A stretch of 6,101 bases of DNA from assembly GCA_018065365.1 (NCBI GenBank), contig JAGHTH010000003.1, forward strand, positions 1 to 6,101, given 5' to 3'. This DNA comes from Candidatus Coliplasma caballi. Lineage in GTDB: Bacteria > Bacillota > Clostridia > Oscillospirales > CAG-382. The notes under the pieces were generated by a model that saw only the letters and a list, made by a program, of their open reading frames with translations, searched no databases and was not told the origin of the DNA. This document shows, one piece after another, positions 5,786 through 6,101 of the stretch. Numbering within the stretch: position 1 is the first letter of the stretch; each line of letters begins with the position of its first letter. Made by a program: the position numbers and the translations under genes.

Positions 5786-6101
5786 TTATTTCGTCGTGTC
5801 GGTAAAGTCTGCGTCGTACACGGTACCGTCGTTTCCGCCGTTGTTATCGGCTCCGGGGTTACCGCCGCCGAAGTTGCCGTTCGGATCGCCTGCGCCGGGC
5901 TGCTGCTGATACAGTTTGGAGGACAGAGCGTAGATCGCTTTCTCCAGATTCTCGGTGTCGGCTTTGATCTGCTCGGTCGTGCCGGTTTTCAGCGTTTCTT
6001 CCAGTTTGGCGATCGCGTCGTTCACGGGCTGTTTGTCGGCGTCGGTCAGTTTGTCGCCGGCGTCTTCCATGGTCTTCTTGCACTGGAACACCGTGGTCTC
6101 C
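5786..6101 (-). CDS. dnaK: Chaperone protein DnaK (Hsp70), C-terminal end only
   Basis: Only the last 104 codons and the stop are in the window; the gene enters from the right edge, so the start is not visible. The segment from ETTVFQCKKTMEDAGDKL through LEKAIYALSSKLYQQ matches the alpha-helical lid of the substrate-binding domain. It is followed by a flexible Gly/Asn/Pro-rich tail and the typical near-terminal VYDADF. The very end is TDTTK, lacking the acidic EEVDD-like ending many DnaK proteins have. DnaK is the ATP-driven cytoplasmic chaperone that works with DnaJ, encoded immediately downstream, and GrpE, expected upstream outside the window. The pairing with dnaJ makes the assignment firm despite the partial sequence. 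Confidence -1.
   Translation of the reverse strand, partial: ETTVFQCKKTMEDAGDKLTDADKQPVNDAIAKLEETLKTGTTEQIKADTENLEKAIYALSSKLYQQQPGAGDPNGNFGGGNPGADNNGGNDGTVYDADFTDTTK

Noticed and set aside
1..6101. CRISPR arrays, tRNA or rRNA genes, insertion sequences, attachment sites
   Set aside because: I saw no regularly spaced direct repeats, no cloverleaf or rRNA-like segments, no transposase frame and no target-site duplication; coding sequence and short operon gaps account for the window.

Overview
The window looks like chromosomal DNA from a GC-rich member of the Bacillota, most likely an anaerobic, gut-type clostridium. This is inferred from four things: Bacillus-like AAGGAG ribosome binding sites, sigma-A type promoters, the dnaK-dnaJ order, and a large exported lipoprotein of a kind common in uncultured Clostridia. 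No marker here fixes the genus. All four genes lie on the minus strand, so the region is read from the right end to the left.

Right end (6101 to about 4489): the last 104 codons of dnaK (Hsp70) are followed by complete dnaJ (Hsp40). The two are separated by an 83-base spacer that holds a terminator-like hairpin but no visible promoter. A strong intrinsic terminator closes the chaperone operon just after dnaJ. hrcA, grpE and the rest of dnaK would be expected beyond the right edge.

Middle (4488 to 2609): a separate transcription unit encodes one flotillin-like SPFH membrane protein of 514 residues. Its promoter is a perfect TTGACA-17-TATAAT with an extended -10 TG, behind A-tract DNA. A leader of about 135 bases contains a palindrome and a stem-loop ending just before the ribosome binding site. 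A hairpin terminator lies downstream. No NfeD partner gene is present in the window.

Left end (about 2607 to 1): a 322-base gene-free gap contains the flotillin terminator, a small perfect hairpin, and a good promoter for a large lipoprotein gene. That gene runs off the left edge after 802 open codons. Its product has a lipoprotein signal, an acidic linker, two discoidin-like (F5/8 type C) modules and a DUF4855-like domain with features suggesting a carbohydrate-active TIM barrel.

The chaperones act in cytoplasmic protein folding. The flotillin-like protein probably organises membrane microdomains. The lipoprotein would act outside the cell, probably on glycans. Nothing in the sequence ties the three units into one pathway, and I do not see a convincing new multi-gene system. 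The points most worth checking are the DUF4855 lipoprotein, the dnaK-dnaJ attenuator, and the flotillin promoter and leader.
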